Source: Hermatobates lingyangjiaoensis (lineage: Eukaryota; Arthropoda; Insecta; Hemiptera; Hermatobatidae). From it: a DNA stretch of 64,000 nucleotides. Location: positions 558,001-622,000 of the forward strand of contig JAPFBL010000069.1 of the NCBI GenBank assembly GCA_026182355.1, read 5' to 3'. Shown here piece by piece: positions 21,684-30,259 of the stretch (positions are counted from its first letter, which is position 1; every line of letters begins with the position of its first letter). The notes under the pieces were generated by a model that saw nothing but the letters and a program-made list of their open reading frames with translations, was not told the origin of the DNA and ran no database searches. Position numbers and translations under genes: made by a program.

Positions 21684-24427
21684 CATTGTTGAAAAGCAGA
21701 GCAGATTCTGGATTCACGACTTTTTTAAGTAACTGTTCTTTTTTCCTAATTACACTTCTATGTTGCAGAGACAATACAAATAGCAGATTTCCCAGCGACA
21801 TTTTCAGACAAAAAACATAGTCAAATAACTACTAAAATTTTATTCACTACTTTTTAAACACAAGCTTTCGACCTCGTTGGTTATCCTCAGGTTGAATAAA
21901 ATATTAAGACAGATAAATAAGATAAAAAGCTACTTAAAAAAGTCGTGAATGCAGAATCAGCTCTGCTTTTCAACAATGTATTTTGAATAAATGAGGTAAA
22001 ATTTTATGACCGTTATAAATCCTATTTCAGGTGATTCGAAGCTGTTTAGAGAGAATTGTCTAAATATTGGCGGTAGATCACAAAAAAGGACCCTGATCAA
22101 ACTCAAAATACCATAGTTAGATCCCCCGAAAAAATTTATATAAGATCCATATGATTCTTTGTATCTAAATATCTCCACTTTTATTTCTATAGCGGACAGA
22201 CAGACAAACTTTGTGTTTTATACATACAAATTATTATTATTATTATTATTGAAATATTTTTCATATTTTTATTTCTCATGATAATGATATTTATTAATCT
22301 TGTTAGAAAACATTTGTTTTGTTTTCGTTTTATTAGTATATTTCACATCTTATGTTAGATGTTTTTTTCTTATATTATCCTTAAGCGTGACAAAAATTTC
22401 ATTGGATATGAGGTTTGACTAAAATTTTAGAACCCATTCTTCTAAGCCGAGTAATTAAGCCGAAATCATTTTATTAGCTATAAAGGTATCTTGGATAAAA
22501 ATTGGTACATTTTCCCTGGACAACTCAGATGAAAGCGTCGCTTGGGGGCGTATCTCCTAACCAGTCCGGATATCCTTATTAGACGCACTTTGTAACATGC
22601 TGACATTATACCAAAAGTTTTCATAAATACTTGTTAATTAATCATAATTAATTGTGAATATAGATTAACAATTGCTAAAAACAATATCTAAATGCAGTAT
22701 AGCTTAAACGTTTTAATTTTTGTAATATTTTCTTTCAATACAGGGCTCACGTATATGCTAAAGTATCAGCTATGAAAAATCTCAGAGGTTTTAAATATAT
22801 TTTTTTAATATTAGTATAGCGTCATATTTCATATGATCTGCCCTTCTTCAGGTAAGTTATGTCGAAAACACCCACCTTCAAAAACTTAATACTAGTATCC
22901 TGATAGGTTCTGTCCATCAGTGTTGTCAGCCATTTTTTAATTTACCGATTGACAATAAACTGCTAATATTACTTCTTTATTTTAATTAAAAATAAGTGTA
23001 TTTTAATTTCAATTGTCTATGAGTATAAATAAGTAACTGTAAATACATCTCATTAATTTTTTTTAAGTCTACTTACAGGAGTAACAAGTAGAAGTTCGAT
23101 ACCTACTCTGGATCTCGACTTATTTATACGGGAGGTGAACAAATCTGAGAAAATCGTCCCTGGGAGAGGTCGTAAAGGTCGTCAGCCCTAACATGTTAGG
23201 AACTCACGAAAGAACTCTACTCTAAATACACTCGGTTAGGAAAAATTTAGAACTCTAAATGTATAATTTTCATTGTCTGCCCTTCAAAAAACTAAACTCA
23301 TGAATTCCAACAACTGATTTAAAACTAATGACAATGTATAAGGTTATCCATTAGTAAGCATTATAATAAATCATATTATTGAAGTTTTTACAGTATTAAC
23401 ATAAGTTCAGTAATATCATCGAGTTAAAATCGTAGTACCTAACTACTCATAGTTTCATAACTAGTCGTAAATATAACAATCCAGAAAATCTTTTATCAAA
23501 TACAATCCCAATGACAATATTTTGTTTTAAAAATTTAAGATAGTGCCTGACCTTAATCACAAATTAGTTGGGTTTATAAATAATGTTAATATATAATATA
23601 AATGTTTATATATAAATAATATAAATAGTGAGGATCAGAATTTTCCAAGTACTCTTGCATTCCAAGCAAATTGTGAGAAATGATTATCTTTTTTTAGGTT
23701 TATTATAAATTTTTTCGGTTTAATATTTCCACCTTAAATAAAGTAAAAAACACCTTACCAAAACTGGTGATTTTTGCAGGATGAGGACTTAAAAAAATTA
23801 CTAAACTTGTCAACCAATACAAAAATGTAGTACTACAACTATTTTGTTAATAAACTGACTATAATGATAACTGAATATGAATTACTTGAAAAGACTTCAT
23901 GCTTAACGTATTAAAATGTGTCATTTTATAGCCTGATCTATATTCGTAATCATAATTTCACCCAATTATGTTCTACCGTGAAACAGCCGCTGCACTCTAA
24001 ACTATCCTAACCGTTATAATATTGGCAATAATCTTTGTGGTAATAAAAATAAAATAATTTTACATTGAAAATGATCCACTGACATTAGGGACTAGTTTTC
24101 CCTCTCTCATGATCTCCTCGAGGGCCTTTCCACGTTCTGACCCAGAAGCTACTTCAGCTCGTAGCAAGTCTCCTGTTGATATGTGGGTAAAGCCATACTT
24201 AGCCACCATCCGGTCGCATTGCGTACCTTTCCCGGAGCCAGGGCCTCCTGATCATATAAAAATAAATCTTTACAATACTGTTGTTACAGACATTATCAAA
24301 ATTGTTTTCTAACTACTTCAATACAATAAGCTAGAATGCAAATAATAATGTTTTAATACGTTACATACCTACCTAGCACCCAGATGATTGGTAGATTACT
24401 TGACTTCAGTTCAGATGTGTCGGGCAT
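12543..24427 (-). CDS. AK1: Adenylate kinase 1-type nucleoside monophosphate kinase, complete CDS
   Basis: Transfers phosphate between ATP and AMP (ATP + AMP to 2 ADP), a cytosolic enzyme of adenylate balance. Coding exons on the - strand: 24427-24373, 24247-24084, 18830-18714, 14432-14247, 12617-12543; 198 codons against ~194 in vertebrate AK1. Motifs: P-loop GGPGSGKGT (residues 19-27), STGDLLR for the NMP site, LIDGYPRE (Arg ~101), SSGRQDDN with the lid arginines, and a closing helix. STGDLLR with GYPRE points to AK1 rather than UMP-CMP kinase (SAGELLR, GFPR). All junctions join in frame; the donor after the third exon is the weak GTTTCT. The start is the ATG at 24427-24425; an acceptor at 24437-24440 shows a 5'-UTR exon further upstream. 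Near the end KMKI joins INSEG directly, three residues shorter than usual. Confidence 0.94.
12618..14246. other. Adenylate kinase last intron
   Basis: No exon seen other than a possible nine-base microexon that would restore the missing three residues and cannot be located by eye. 13200-13760 is very AT-rich with self-complementary TAATTATAATTA-type runs. Confidence 0.5.
14247..14432 (-). CDS. AK1: Adenylate kinase exon with lid domain
   Basis: 62 codons, phase 0: [20 protein letters not shown] then [19 protein letters not shown] and ending RDKMKI. The Arg residues of SGR and of the following helix close over ATP in the family. Donor GTAAGC; the frame would stop two codons past it, so the exon cannot extend. 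Confidence 0.94.
14846..14894. repeat. (TA)n microsatellite
   Basis: About 48 bases of near-pure TA, directly abutting the perfect inverted repeat that starts at 14896. Confidence 0.95.
14896..15035. repeat. Perfect 67-bp inverted repeat (cruciform-capable)
   Basis: Arms 14896-14962 and 14969-15035 are exact reverse complements over 67 of 67 bases, with a 6-base loop. Each arm carries GTCGAAATATTG, the 3' half of a hammerhead-like unit of the kind seen at 3018. A (TA)n tract abuts each side region (14846-14894 and 15073-15094). The lack of any arm difference implies a very recent origin or gene conversion. Confidence 0.9.
15073..15094. repeat. (TA)n microsatellite
   Basis: Short TA run between the inverted repeat and the Helitron-like 5' region. 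Confidence 0.85.
15414..15612 (-). mobile_element. Penelope-type terminal unit with (TA)n and hammerhead-like core
   Basis: TA tract 15414-15446, then a unit whose - strand has a well-formed hammerhead-like motif (15566 to 15536). Its distal part resembles the unit at 3130-3220 (GAGAG(A)TA(A)G then an AAACCAAGC-like stretch). It separates the Helitron's left part from its helicase. Confidence 0.5.
15536..15572 (-). ncRNA. Hammerhead-like ribozyme motif (type I arrangement)
   Basis: Read on the - strand: CTCT-C upstream, CTGAAGA (15566-15560), one C, stem II GGT-TCA-ACC, GAAA (15549-15546), AATT (self-complementary stem III), A as the cleavage-site base, then GAGA pairing with the upstream strand (4 bp). 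All invariant core bases are present. The extra pyrimidine before stem II departs from the strict consensus. Stem III is too short to close alone and would need a dimer. Confidence 0.55.
15613..15891 (+). pseudogene. Pif1-like Helitron helicase, C-terminal 92 codons
   Basis: An open frame ending at TGA 15889-15891. It shows the late SF1B helicase motifs [18 protein letters not shown] and [11 protein letters not shown], then [21 protein letters not shown], the typical end of the RepHel protein of Helitrons. All earlier motifs (Walker A and B, Rep) are missing, so this is a truncated remnant. It begins where the inserted hammerhead-like unit stops. Confidence 0.85.
16229..16519 (+). mobile_element. 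Penelope-like 5' module, copy 1
   Basis: Nearly identical for about 230 bp to 35208-35452. It can encode [20 protein letters not shown] then [20 protein letters not shown] and [11 protein letters not shown], resembling the N-terminal region of Penelope-type ORFs. It runs past the point where the other copies are cut by (TA)n and then meets TATATATATA itself. Confidence 0.5.
17329..17830 (-). pseudogene. Penelope-like GIY-YIG endonuclease fragment, broken
   Basis: The - strand reads [24 protein letters not shown], then [31 protein letters not shown]-like [11 protein letters not shown], and [20 protein letters not shown]. This follows the GIY-YIG domain of Penelope-like elements: the YIG site (its Gly replaced by a TAG), the RRLT..L block with catalytic Arg, and ILE(A/S)LYI with the metal-binding Glu, ending in PSLN. 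Another stop precedes the YIG motif. It lies in an adenylate kinase intron, same strand. Confidence 0.75.
17886..17954. repeat. Hairpin of the GACTCGGTC family
   Basis: The arms carry CGGGACTCGGTCAGTTCTTC and its reverse complement around a 14-base centre. The same terminal block recurs at 21310-21335, 21598-21622 and 35110-35135, each next to (TA)n. It is probably a Penelope-type terminus. Confidence 0.75.
17951..18003. repeat. (TA)n microsatellite
   Basis: About 52 bases of TA, fused to the hairpin on its left. Confidence 0.95.
18051..18084 (-). ncRNA. Hammerhead-like motif, weak stems
   Basis: The - strand has CTGACGA (18080-18074), GAAA (18063-18060), ATAT stem III and A at the cleavage position, like the copy at 18262. 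Stem I no longer pairs and stem II has only two pairs. Confidence 0.4.
18117..18185. repeat. (CT)n(TA)n compound microsatellite
   Basis: About 26 bases of CT followed by about 38 of TA, between two hammerhead-like units. Confidence 0.95.
18262..18297 (-). ncRNA. Best-formed hammerhead-like ribozyme motif
   Basis: On the - strand: CTAC directly before CTGATGA (18291-18285), one C, stem II GAT-GCTA-GTC, GAAA (18273-18270), ATAT (self-complementary stem III), A, then GTAG pairing fully with CTAC. Invariant core bases, cleavage base rule and three helices are satisfied, except for one extra pyrimidine between A9 and stem II, a position where natural hammerheads are known to tolerate an insertion. 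The four-base stem III implies action as a dimer or in tandem. Activity is inferred only. Confidence 0.6.
18714..18830 (-). CDS. AK1: Adenylate kinase exon with GYPRE
   Basis: 39 codons, phase 0 at both ends: [20 protein letters not shown] then [19 protein letters not shown]. It joins LVPN from the previous exon and [10 protein letters not shown] in the next, as the family requires. The donor is GTTTCT, poor beyond the GT, so inefficient splicing here is possible. The acceptor is TTTCTAG. Confidence 0.9.
19470..20095 (-). pseudogene. Non-LTR retrotransposon reverse transcriptase fragment, frameshifted
   Basis: On the - strand from 20090: [17 protein letters not shown] is the catalytic box with YADD changed to YAND, then [20 protein letters not shown] and [12 protein letters not shown]. 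After a frameshift come [20 protein letters not shown] and [15 protein letters not shown], then [11 protein letters not shown] and a third frame with [10 protein letters not shown]. This order is that of the palm and thumb of Jockey/R1-type LINE reverse transcriptases. Stops, frame changes and the Asp-to-Asn change show it is dead. No ends are visible. Confidence 0.8.
20305..20352 (-). ncRNA. Hammerhead-like motif, left arm
   Basis: CTGATGA (20345-20339), T, stem II GAACAC-AAA-GTGTTC (6 perfect pairs), GAAA (20322-20319). Stem III here reads ACTCGT; the family form ACGCGT is self-complementary, so this arm has a change there. Confidence 0.5.
20441..20490 (+). ncRNA. Hammerhead-like motif, right arm
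   Basis: CTGATGA (20449-20455), T, stem II GAATAC-AAA-GTGTTC with one U-G wobble, GAAA (20472-20475), ACGCGT palindromic stem III, T as cleavage base, then GAA pairing with TTC upstream of the first box. Confidence 0.55.
21298..21980. mobile_element. Penelope-type composite with inverted arms and (TA)n
   Basis: Inverted arms 21305-21470 and 21475-21640 end in the GACTCGG block; then (TA)n 21636-21681, then on the - strand the N-terminal module [10 protein letters not shown] ... [16 protein letters not shown] (21801-21662), and on the + strand a second partial copy (21938-21976, [15 protein letters not shown]). The - strand of the left arm has CCGAAGA, stem II GGTTTT-type, GAAA and ACGT, a hammerhead-like unit with a damaged first box. 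Confidence 0.6.
21855..21896 (-). ncRNA. Hammerhead-like motif
   Basis: CTGAGGA (21890-21884), T, stem II ACC-AACGA-GGT, GAAA (21869-21866), AGCT palindromic stem III, T as cleavage base. Core boxes are intact; stem I pairing is poor. Confidence 0.45.
23078..23275 (+). mobile_element. tRNA-derived SINE, 5'-truncated
   Basis: Begins within the tRNA-like part (TTCGATACCTACTCTGG, a B-box relic) and continues through CGACTTATTTATACGGGAGG and a GGGAGAGGTCGT block to the CTCTAAATAC and AACTCTAAATGTA tail blocks shared with the other copies. Confidence 0.7.
23280..23966. repeat. Local duplication, copy A
   Basis: Clearly similar, block by block, to 25471-26093 in the same orientation: CCCTTCA..AAACTAAACT, GATTTTTGCAGGAT, AAACTTGTCAACCAATACAA and TAGCCTGATCTATATTCGTA appear in the same order. 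It ends with a single copy of the unit that is expanded at 26.06 kb. It lies downstream of the P-loop exon in the adenylate kinase intron. Confidence 0.9.
24084..24247 (-). CDS. AK1: Adenylate kinase exon with P-loop
   Basis: Acceptor ATCAG at 24248-24252. The first two bases complete Gly19; then [20 protein letters not shown] and [10 protein letters not shown] follow, ending GKLVPN. Donor GTCAGT at 24083 downward, phase 0. This holds the whole phosphate-binding loop and the AMP-binding Thr-Gly-Asp segment. Confidence 0.94.
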
Positions 24428-24436
24428 TGGGAAGTC
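24373..24436 (-). CDS. AK1: Adenylate kinase first coding exon (with short 5' UTR)
   Basis: Acceptor TTTTTTTTCAG sits at 24437 and up, so this is not the first transcribed exon. ATG at 24427-24425 begins [18 protein letters not shown] plus the first base of a Gly codon. Donor GTAGGT. The nine bases before the ATG are open (Asp-Phe-Pro), so the start could lie upstream if another exon supplies an in-frame ATG, but family length favours this Met. Confidence 0.9.
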
Positions 24437-25470
24437 CTGAAAAAAAATTCACTTCTATTTAGATAAATTATTAGTTTTAATGGTTATAGCAAATAACAAT
24501 CATTTCTGTTCGTCGACTTAACAAAAGATAGATATGGATTGGAGAAGGGTGCATACACAAATACATCTGTAGTCACGTTGAAATAGAAAACAATATTTTG
24601 TTCATTGGAGTAGCGATAAGAGTCAATAGGGACCAAGCCATGCTGAATATATACAGTTCCTATTAAATCATCCAAGTTAAGAAATATTGAGTAGATTTAC
24701 CACTTGTATGGGTGTCATGTTAACCAGGTAACATGTTATTTAACATGTATGTTAAATCATAAAATCTTCTGCCCCTTGGATAGCACAAAATGAATAAAGC
24801 AGATACGTATGTCTGTTTAACTTAAAATTTCCAGTACTAATTATGATAAACATGAACCAAGGTAGTCCAGTGGCTTACGTACTCGCCTGTGGACTAGTAG
24901 ATCCGTCGTACCCATTCTGGCCCTCGATTTATTCACGCGGGAGATGAAAAAATGTCTGATCACGAGGTCCCTCTGAGTGTTTGTTAAGCCTTTGGTTCCG
25001 AGCCTGTAAGATGACGGACACTCGATAATGATTCCTACTCAAAATTTAGGATTCCCAATGTAGAATGTTCATTACGTGACCCAATCATGGCCTATATGTG
25101 TTCTATCCGTGGTTCTGTCACTGCAACCTAACAACCTCTGCTGAACCTTAATTCCTTCCTAGTTAAGCTTACTAACTGGAAATCAAGTTGTACATGTCGA
25201 TGTATGAGCCATTTTGACCGATAATAACTCTCCTTAATTTATGTTAGTAGCTCTGATAAGAGCTGTTGTTCTGGAAATTGTCCATATGTATATTTAAATG
25301 ATTAGAGATTATACATTTTATCGGGTATACTGCAGTACTCTTTATTCATAATTTTGTTGCAGCACGGCGAGCTGAACTAAGTGATTCTCTTCCACGACCT
25401 TGGTACTGACCGGTGCAGTCGTAGCAAACTCACAGAATTGATATAGCCACTCAGTAACCTGACAGTTTGT
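24437..25470. other. Adenylate kinase 5' intron/flank
   Basis: Should contain or lead to the 5'-UTR exon; none could be picked. Holds one SINE. The stretch 25360-25430 has a CACGACCTTGGT-like phrase resembling the second SINE-like family, too short to call. Confidence 0.4.
24860..25145 (+). mobile_element. tRNA-derived SINE
   Basis: Head GTAGTCCAGTGGCTTACGTA (decayed A box), CTCGATTTATTCACGCGGGA, GTTCCGAGCCTGTAAGATGA, and the tail with CCCAATGTAGAATGTTCATT. Full length but diverged. Confidence 0.75.
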
Positions 25471-26093
25471 GCCCTTCACAAAACTAAACTATTATGAATT
25501 CTAAAAATTGACATAAAAGAATGGCAATGCATAAGGTTAAAATACATCTGTACGCTTTAGAATAAATCATAATAGTCAAGTTTTTACGGTATTAATATAA
25601 ATTCAGTAATATTATAGAGTTAAAATCGTAATACCAAACTACTCATGTGACTTTCATAATTTGTCATTAACATAAGAATCCAGCAAGCCTTTTATCAAAT
25701 ATAACTCCAATGACAATATTATGTTTTAAAAAATCTAAGATGATGCCTGGCCTTAATCACAAATTAGTTGGATTTATAAATGATGTCATGAGGATAAGGA
25801 TTTTCCAAGTACTCTTGCGCTCTAAGCCATTGTGAGAAATGATTTCCTTGTTTTTCTGTTTATTATAAATACTGGAAAACAAACACCTTATCGAAACTGG
25901 TGATTTTTGCAGGATAAGGACTTGAGAAGTTTACTAAACTTGTCAACCAATACAAAAATGTAGTACTTAAAGCTACTACTGTTTTATAGACTGACCATAA
26001 TGATAAATATATATAAATTACTTGAAAAGGCATCATGCTTAACCCATCAACATGTGACATTCTATAGCCTGATCTATATTCGTAATCATAATT
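25471..26093. repeat. Local duplication, copy B
   Basis: Direct-orientation paralogue of copy A, 2.2 kb away, about 65 bp shorter through small indels. It lies 5' of the adenylate kinase start exon, so the two copies bracket the first two coding exons. Its right edge runs straight into the 33-bp minisatellite. Confidence 0.9.
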
Positions 26094-27313
26094 TCTATAA
26101 CCTGATCTATACTCGTAACCATAATTCTATAACCTTATCTATACTCGTAATCATAATTTCTATAACCTGATCTATATTCGTAATCATAATTTCTATAACC
26201 TCATCTATACTCGTAATCCTAATTTCTATAACCTTATCTATACTCGTAATCATAATTTCTATAACCTGATCTATATTCGTAATCATAATTCTATAACCTT
26301 ATCTATACTCGTAATCATAATTTCTATAACCTGATCTATATTCGTAATCATAATTTCTATAACCTCATCTATACTCGTAATCCTAATTTCTATAACCTTA
26401 TCTATACTCGTAATCATAATTTCTATAACCTGATCTATATTCGTAATCATAATTCTATAACCTTATCTATACTCGTAATCATAATTTCTATAACCTGATC
26501 TATATTCGTAATCATAATTTCTATAACCTGATCTATATTCGTAATCATAATTTCTATAACCTTATCTATACTCGTAATCATAATTTCTATAACCTGATCT
26601 ATATTCGTAATCATAATTTCTATAACCTTCATCTATACTCGTAATCCTAATTTCTATAACCTTATCTATACTCGTAATCATAATTTCTATAACCTGATCT
26701 ATATCGTAATCCATAATTTCTATAACCTTATCTATACTCGTAATCATAATTTCTATAGCCTGATCTATATTCGTAATCATAATTTCTATAACCTCATCTA
26801 TACTCGTAATCCTAATTTCTATAACCTTATCTATACTCGTAATCATAATTTCTATAACCTGATCTATATTCGTAATCATAATTCTATAACCTTATCTATA
26901 CTCGTAATCATAATTTCTATAACCTGATCTATATTCGTAATCATAATTTCTATAACCTCATCTATACTCGTAATCCTAATTTCTATAACCTTATCTATAC
27001 TCGTAATCATAATTTCTATAACCTGATCTATATTCGTAATCATAATTTCTATAACCTCATCTATACTCGTAATCCTAATTTCTATAACCTTATCTATACT
27101 CGTAATCATAATTTCTATAACCTGATCTATATTCGTAATCATAATTCTATAACCTTATCTATACTCGTAATCATAATTTCTATAACCTGATCTATATTCG
27201 TAATCATAATTTCTATAACCTCATCTATACTCGTAATCCTAATTTCTATAACCTTATCTATACTCGTAATTCAAATTTCTATAACCTGATCTATATTCGT
27301 AATCATAATTCCT
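26064..27313. repeat. 33-bp minisatellite, about 38 units, 5' of adenylate kinase
   Basis: The unit has the form TTTCTATAACC-(T/C)(G/T/C)ATCTATA-(T/C)TCGTAATC-(A/C)TAA. Three variants alternate (GATCTATATTCG...CAT, CATCTATACTCG...CCT, TATCTATACTCG...CAT), giving a higher-order period near 99 bp; some units lack one T (32 bp). Because 33 is a multiple of three, the - strand stays open over long stretches as an 11-residue repeat like [11 protein letters not shown]; this is a by-product, not a gene. Confidence 0.97.
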
Positions 27314-27394
27314 ATGTATCAATAACAGTTTTAGTATTTGCGGATTTCTGATTTTCTCCTCCAGACTCAGTCATTATTTTTAAATGAATACCCT

Positions 27395-27960
27395 GTAAGT
27401 ATACCCTAATTGGGCCCGAAGCATGGGGGGATTGGATTCCACTTAGCTCAGATGCTAACTGGCCATGGGAATTTTGAGAAATATTTACACAGGATGGGTA
27501 AAGTTGATAGCCCTCAAAGTAGGCACTGTAGCTCGGGGAAAAACGACGATGCAGAGCATACCTTCTTCTTCTGTGCTAAATGGGGAGTGCTGCGCCAGGA
27601 ATTAATAGCATCACTGGGTGAGGTCACTCCAAAGACCATGGTTCAAAAGATGCTCCAGAGTGCGGAAAATTGGTCAAAAGCTGCAAACTTTGTATAGGCG
27701 GTTCTCCGTCATAAGAAAAACGAAAGCACGAGGCAAGAACTCACGATAATTAATAGATGAACGAATGGGGACAAGAAGGTGAATCCTATTCCGGAGGACG
27801 GAGGCACCGGCATGAAGTAATGTGCAAACGGTTTCTGTGTCGGATATTGCCAGGAAATAGGATGTGGTTTTTTAGTGGGTCGGGACCCCCAACCCCACAT
27901 ACCCTAAGCAAGACGTCTTGCTAAGGGATCTGATGAACAGATTTTTCCACATCCTACGAC
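27395..27960 (+). pseudogene. Non-LTR retrotransposon ORF2 C-terminus, degenerate
   Basis: Open from before 27410 to TAG 27698: GFHLAQMLTGHGNFEKYLHR, MGKVDSPQ, then a zinc-knuckle relic HCSSGKNDDAEHTFFFC and a helix LRQELIASLGEVTPKTMVQK. This is the typical end of R1/LOA-type LINE proteins after the RNase H-like region; the first knuckle Cys is Ser. Beyond the stop, a shifted frame to about 27960 has GRDPQPHIP-like remains. Confidence 0.78.
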
Positions 27961-28587
27961 GAAAAAAAAAGTATATCCTAAAGCGGTTTACCCCAAAAAC
28001 TGTTAGCTTGCTAAAAATAAGTGATCAAATGAAATTTCATATCTCCTTTTTTTCTGGATACTAAGGCTCTATAGTTATATGAACTGGCATCGCACAAACT
28101 CAGCTAATGATATTGAAGAATAAATAGACAACACAAACTCACAAGATAAACACTTTTTTAATTTTACAAAACTACTTAGTTTTGAAATCGTCTGGAACAA
28201 ATTCTTTTCCTTTCTTTAGTAACACAGAAAGCTAAATAGAATTAGAAATTATTAAAAATTTTTGATTCATTTCCATTTCTTGAAATTTTGATTAATAAGA
28301 TGTGATTCTAAAAAAACTTTCTGGTCAATGGATAATTTAATATGACCTGAAGTTGGATGGATGCCACATAGAGACCTAGTATAATTAAATTTTCCTCTAA
28401 ATAAGTTATAATTTTTTTTTGTTAATAATTTAAAAAAAACCTTAATGAATAAATCGACTGAAACACGATAGTCTATTTTTCCTTCCAAAACGAAGGTGGG
28501 TGTACTGAAGCTGCTCTATATACATTACAAATGTAGTTAATTCGTGATATGTTTAGTTAGTAGTTACGTGATGAAATGTATCTTTGA
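27961..28587. other. No feature seen
   Basis: AT-rich sequence without coding or repeat signal that I could recognise. Confidence 0.5.
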
Positions 28588-28595
28588 GATCTAAA

Positions 28596-29131
28596 CAGTG
28601 GCGTTGCAACTATTTTTGCCCCCCCCCCCCCCCCCCTATCCATTAACATTCAAAACTATGGAACGTCCTGAAAATATTTATTTCATGCAATTATAATCCA
28701 GGATCTAATTTTAGACTGCTGTTATTGGTCCCAGACTTAATCTTATTGCAGACTCGTAAAAGTATGCAGTCGTCATGTAAGAAAACTAAAGATGTTTCAA
28801 AACAAAAACCTATAATAGAAATCATAAAAACAATTTTAAATTAAATTAAATGTCTACCCAAATAAATATAATAAATTTTCAACCCCATTTGAAAAATTTA
28901 AAATAAATTTATTTTTACTTTGTGAATATTATAGTTGAAAATCCGTTTAAAAACAATGTTACACAAATGAAACATAAAAACAATTATAACCTTAAAAACT
29001 AATTTTGGAATAAAATTTCAGATTTTTTGTTAGCTTTTTATAATTTTCTATTTTTATCCCCTCAAAATGCTGTCACCTGGCACGAGCCGCCTGGGGTGGA
29101 CCCCCCCCCCCCCCCTTTTTCTATGCCACTG
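28596..29131. mobile_element. Non-autonomous hAT-like DNA transposon
   Basis: Starts CAGTGGCGTTGCAAC and ends, reverse-complemented, CAGTGGCATAGAAA, with subterminal C-runs (28619-28636, 29101-29115). Flanked by GATCTAAA (28588-28595) and GATCTAAC (29132-29139), an 8-bp target duplication with one change, as expected for hAT. The interior is AT-rich with no transposase. Confidence 0.8.
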
Positions 29132-29139
29132 GATCTAAC

Positions 29140-29754
29140 ATAGCAAAGCAAGACATGCCTCTGATTGCAGCCAATCGATCCTCAATATGACAAACGGGAT
29201 AATTATACCTTTCCGTAACATTGTTGAACGATCGATGGTCCTCAGGCAACCAAGTTGTTTTATTTACCACTACAATCGGACCTACATATTGTCATGTGAT
29301 CTTTTTATATTTAGGTTGGACATTAATTGACATAACTAATTTAATTATAGGTTAACTTTGGCTTTGGCAGATAGAAATATTTAATTTTACAATTATATTT
29401 ATCTTAATAAATATACAACTTTATCAACAATCAATTTCTTATCTGTTTCCAAAATATACATATTCAAAATTTCTAGCAAAAATATTCTCACATTGTTACT
29501 TATCGAGATCTTTAAATTCAAATAAATTATTTTGTTTCAATAAATGCAACAAAAAGTTACACTAAATAATGTTAGAGAACAAGAATATATATATATATTG
29601 GTGAGACTTACTCACCAACTTACTCACTATGACAGATAATCATCAAACCCTAGTTGAGAACCATTGTTTTTATGGTTCATAAGTAATTTTTTCATTAAAA
29701 TTTCTAGCTAATTATGTAGTGCTATTGTTGGAATATATTAAAAGAATAAAATTT
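29140..29754. other. No feature seen
   Basis: AT-rich; a short TATATATATA at 29586-29599 only. Confidence 0.5.
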
Positions 29755-30105
29755 ACTATTTGACTCATTCGCTAAATCCATTTGAGACACAAAAAAACTC
29801 TCCAGAGACTAACTAAAACCCATTGATTACTTTGACAAACAAACGAACTCCCCTGAGACTCACTCACTGAACCCTTATGATTACATTGACACATAAACGA
29901 ACTCCCCTGAGACTTACTCAGCGAACCCCTTTGACTCACTCACTGAATCCCTTTGACACACAAAACAACTCCCCTGAGACTCACTCACTGAAACCCTTTG
30001 ATTACTTTGACACACAAACTAACACCCCTGAGGCTCACTCACTGAATCCCTTTGACACACAAACCAACACCCCTGAGGCTCACTCAACAACTTCTGAGAC
30101 CTTTA
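29755..30105. repeat. Imperfect minisatellite, about 48-60 bp units
   Basis: Repeated phrases TGAGACTCACTCACTGAA, CCCTTTGA and CACACAAAC(C/T)AACACCCCTGAG. About six units; the last two are nearly identical, suggesting growth at the right side. Confidence 0.85.
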
Positions 30106-30220
30106 ATTGTATTGACCTTCAATTCACATGACTTTTATTGTAAAAATATTTTAATCCATTCATAAGTAGATAAATAAATAGTATTATTATTGCTGTATAT
30201 TAAGTATAATGTATCATATA

Positions 30221-30240
30221 CATACGTGTATACACGTATG
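30221..30240. repeat. Perfect 20-bp palindrome
   Basis: CATACGTGTATACACGTATG equals its own reverse complement and is followed by a related TATACACGTATA. Probably a simple-sequence product. Confidence 0.8.
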
Positions 30241-30259
30241 TATGTATACACGTATACAT

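Larger units (their letters stand above)
20881..22232 (-). mobile_element. Helitron-like element, non-autonomous, interrupted
   Basis: Left end ACTAGCTGATCTACCCGGCA then CTGCCCGGG is the reverse complement of the Helentron-type terminus also seen at 16.2 kb. The right end at 22183-22232, read on the - strand, has TTTGTCTGTCTGTCC then GCTATAGAAATAAAA, matching the left part of the 15.1 kb element. The middle (about 21240-21980) is a Penelope-type insertion. No coding capacity seen. Confidence 0.5.
18831..24083. other. Adenylate kinase large intron
   Basis: No host exon. It contains a LINE reverse transcriptase relic, Penelope-type inverted repeats, a Helitron-like element, a SINE and one copy of the local duplication, all listed separately. 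22260-23070 holds nothing recognisable. Confidence 0.6.

Noticed and set aside
24373..24436. UMP-CMP kinase instead of adenylate kinase 1
   Set aside because: STGDLLR and GYPRE match AK1; UMP-CMP kinases have an (A)GELLR and GFPR pattern.
26064..27313. CRISPR-like array (regular 33-bp repeats)
   Set aside because: There are no unique spacers; units are contiguous and differ by point changes. It is a eukaryotic minisatellite.
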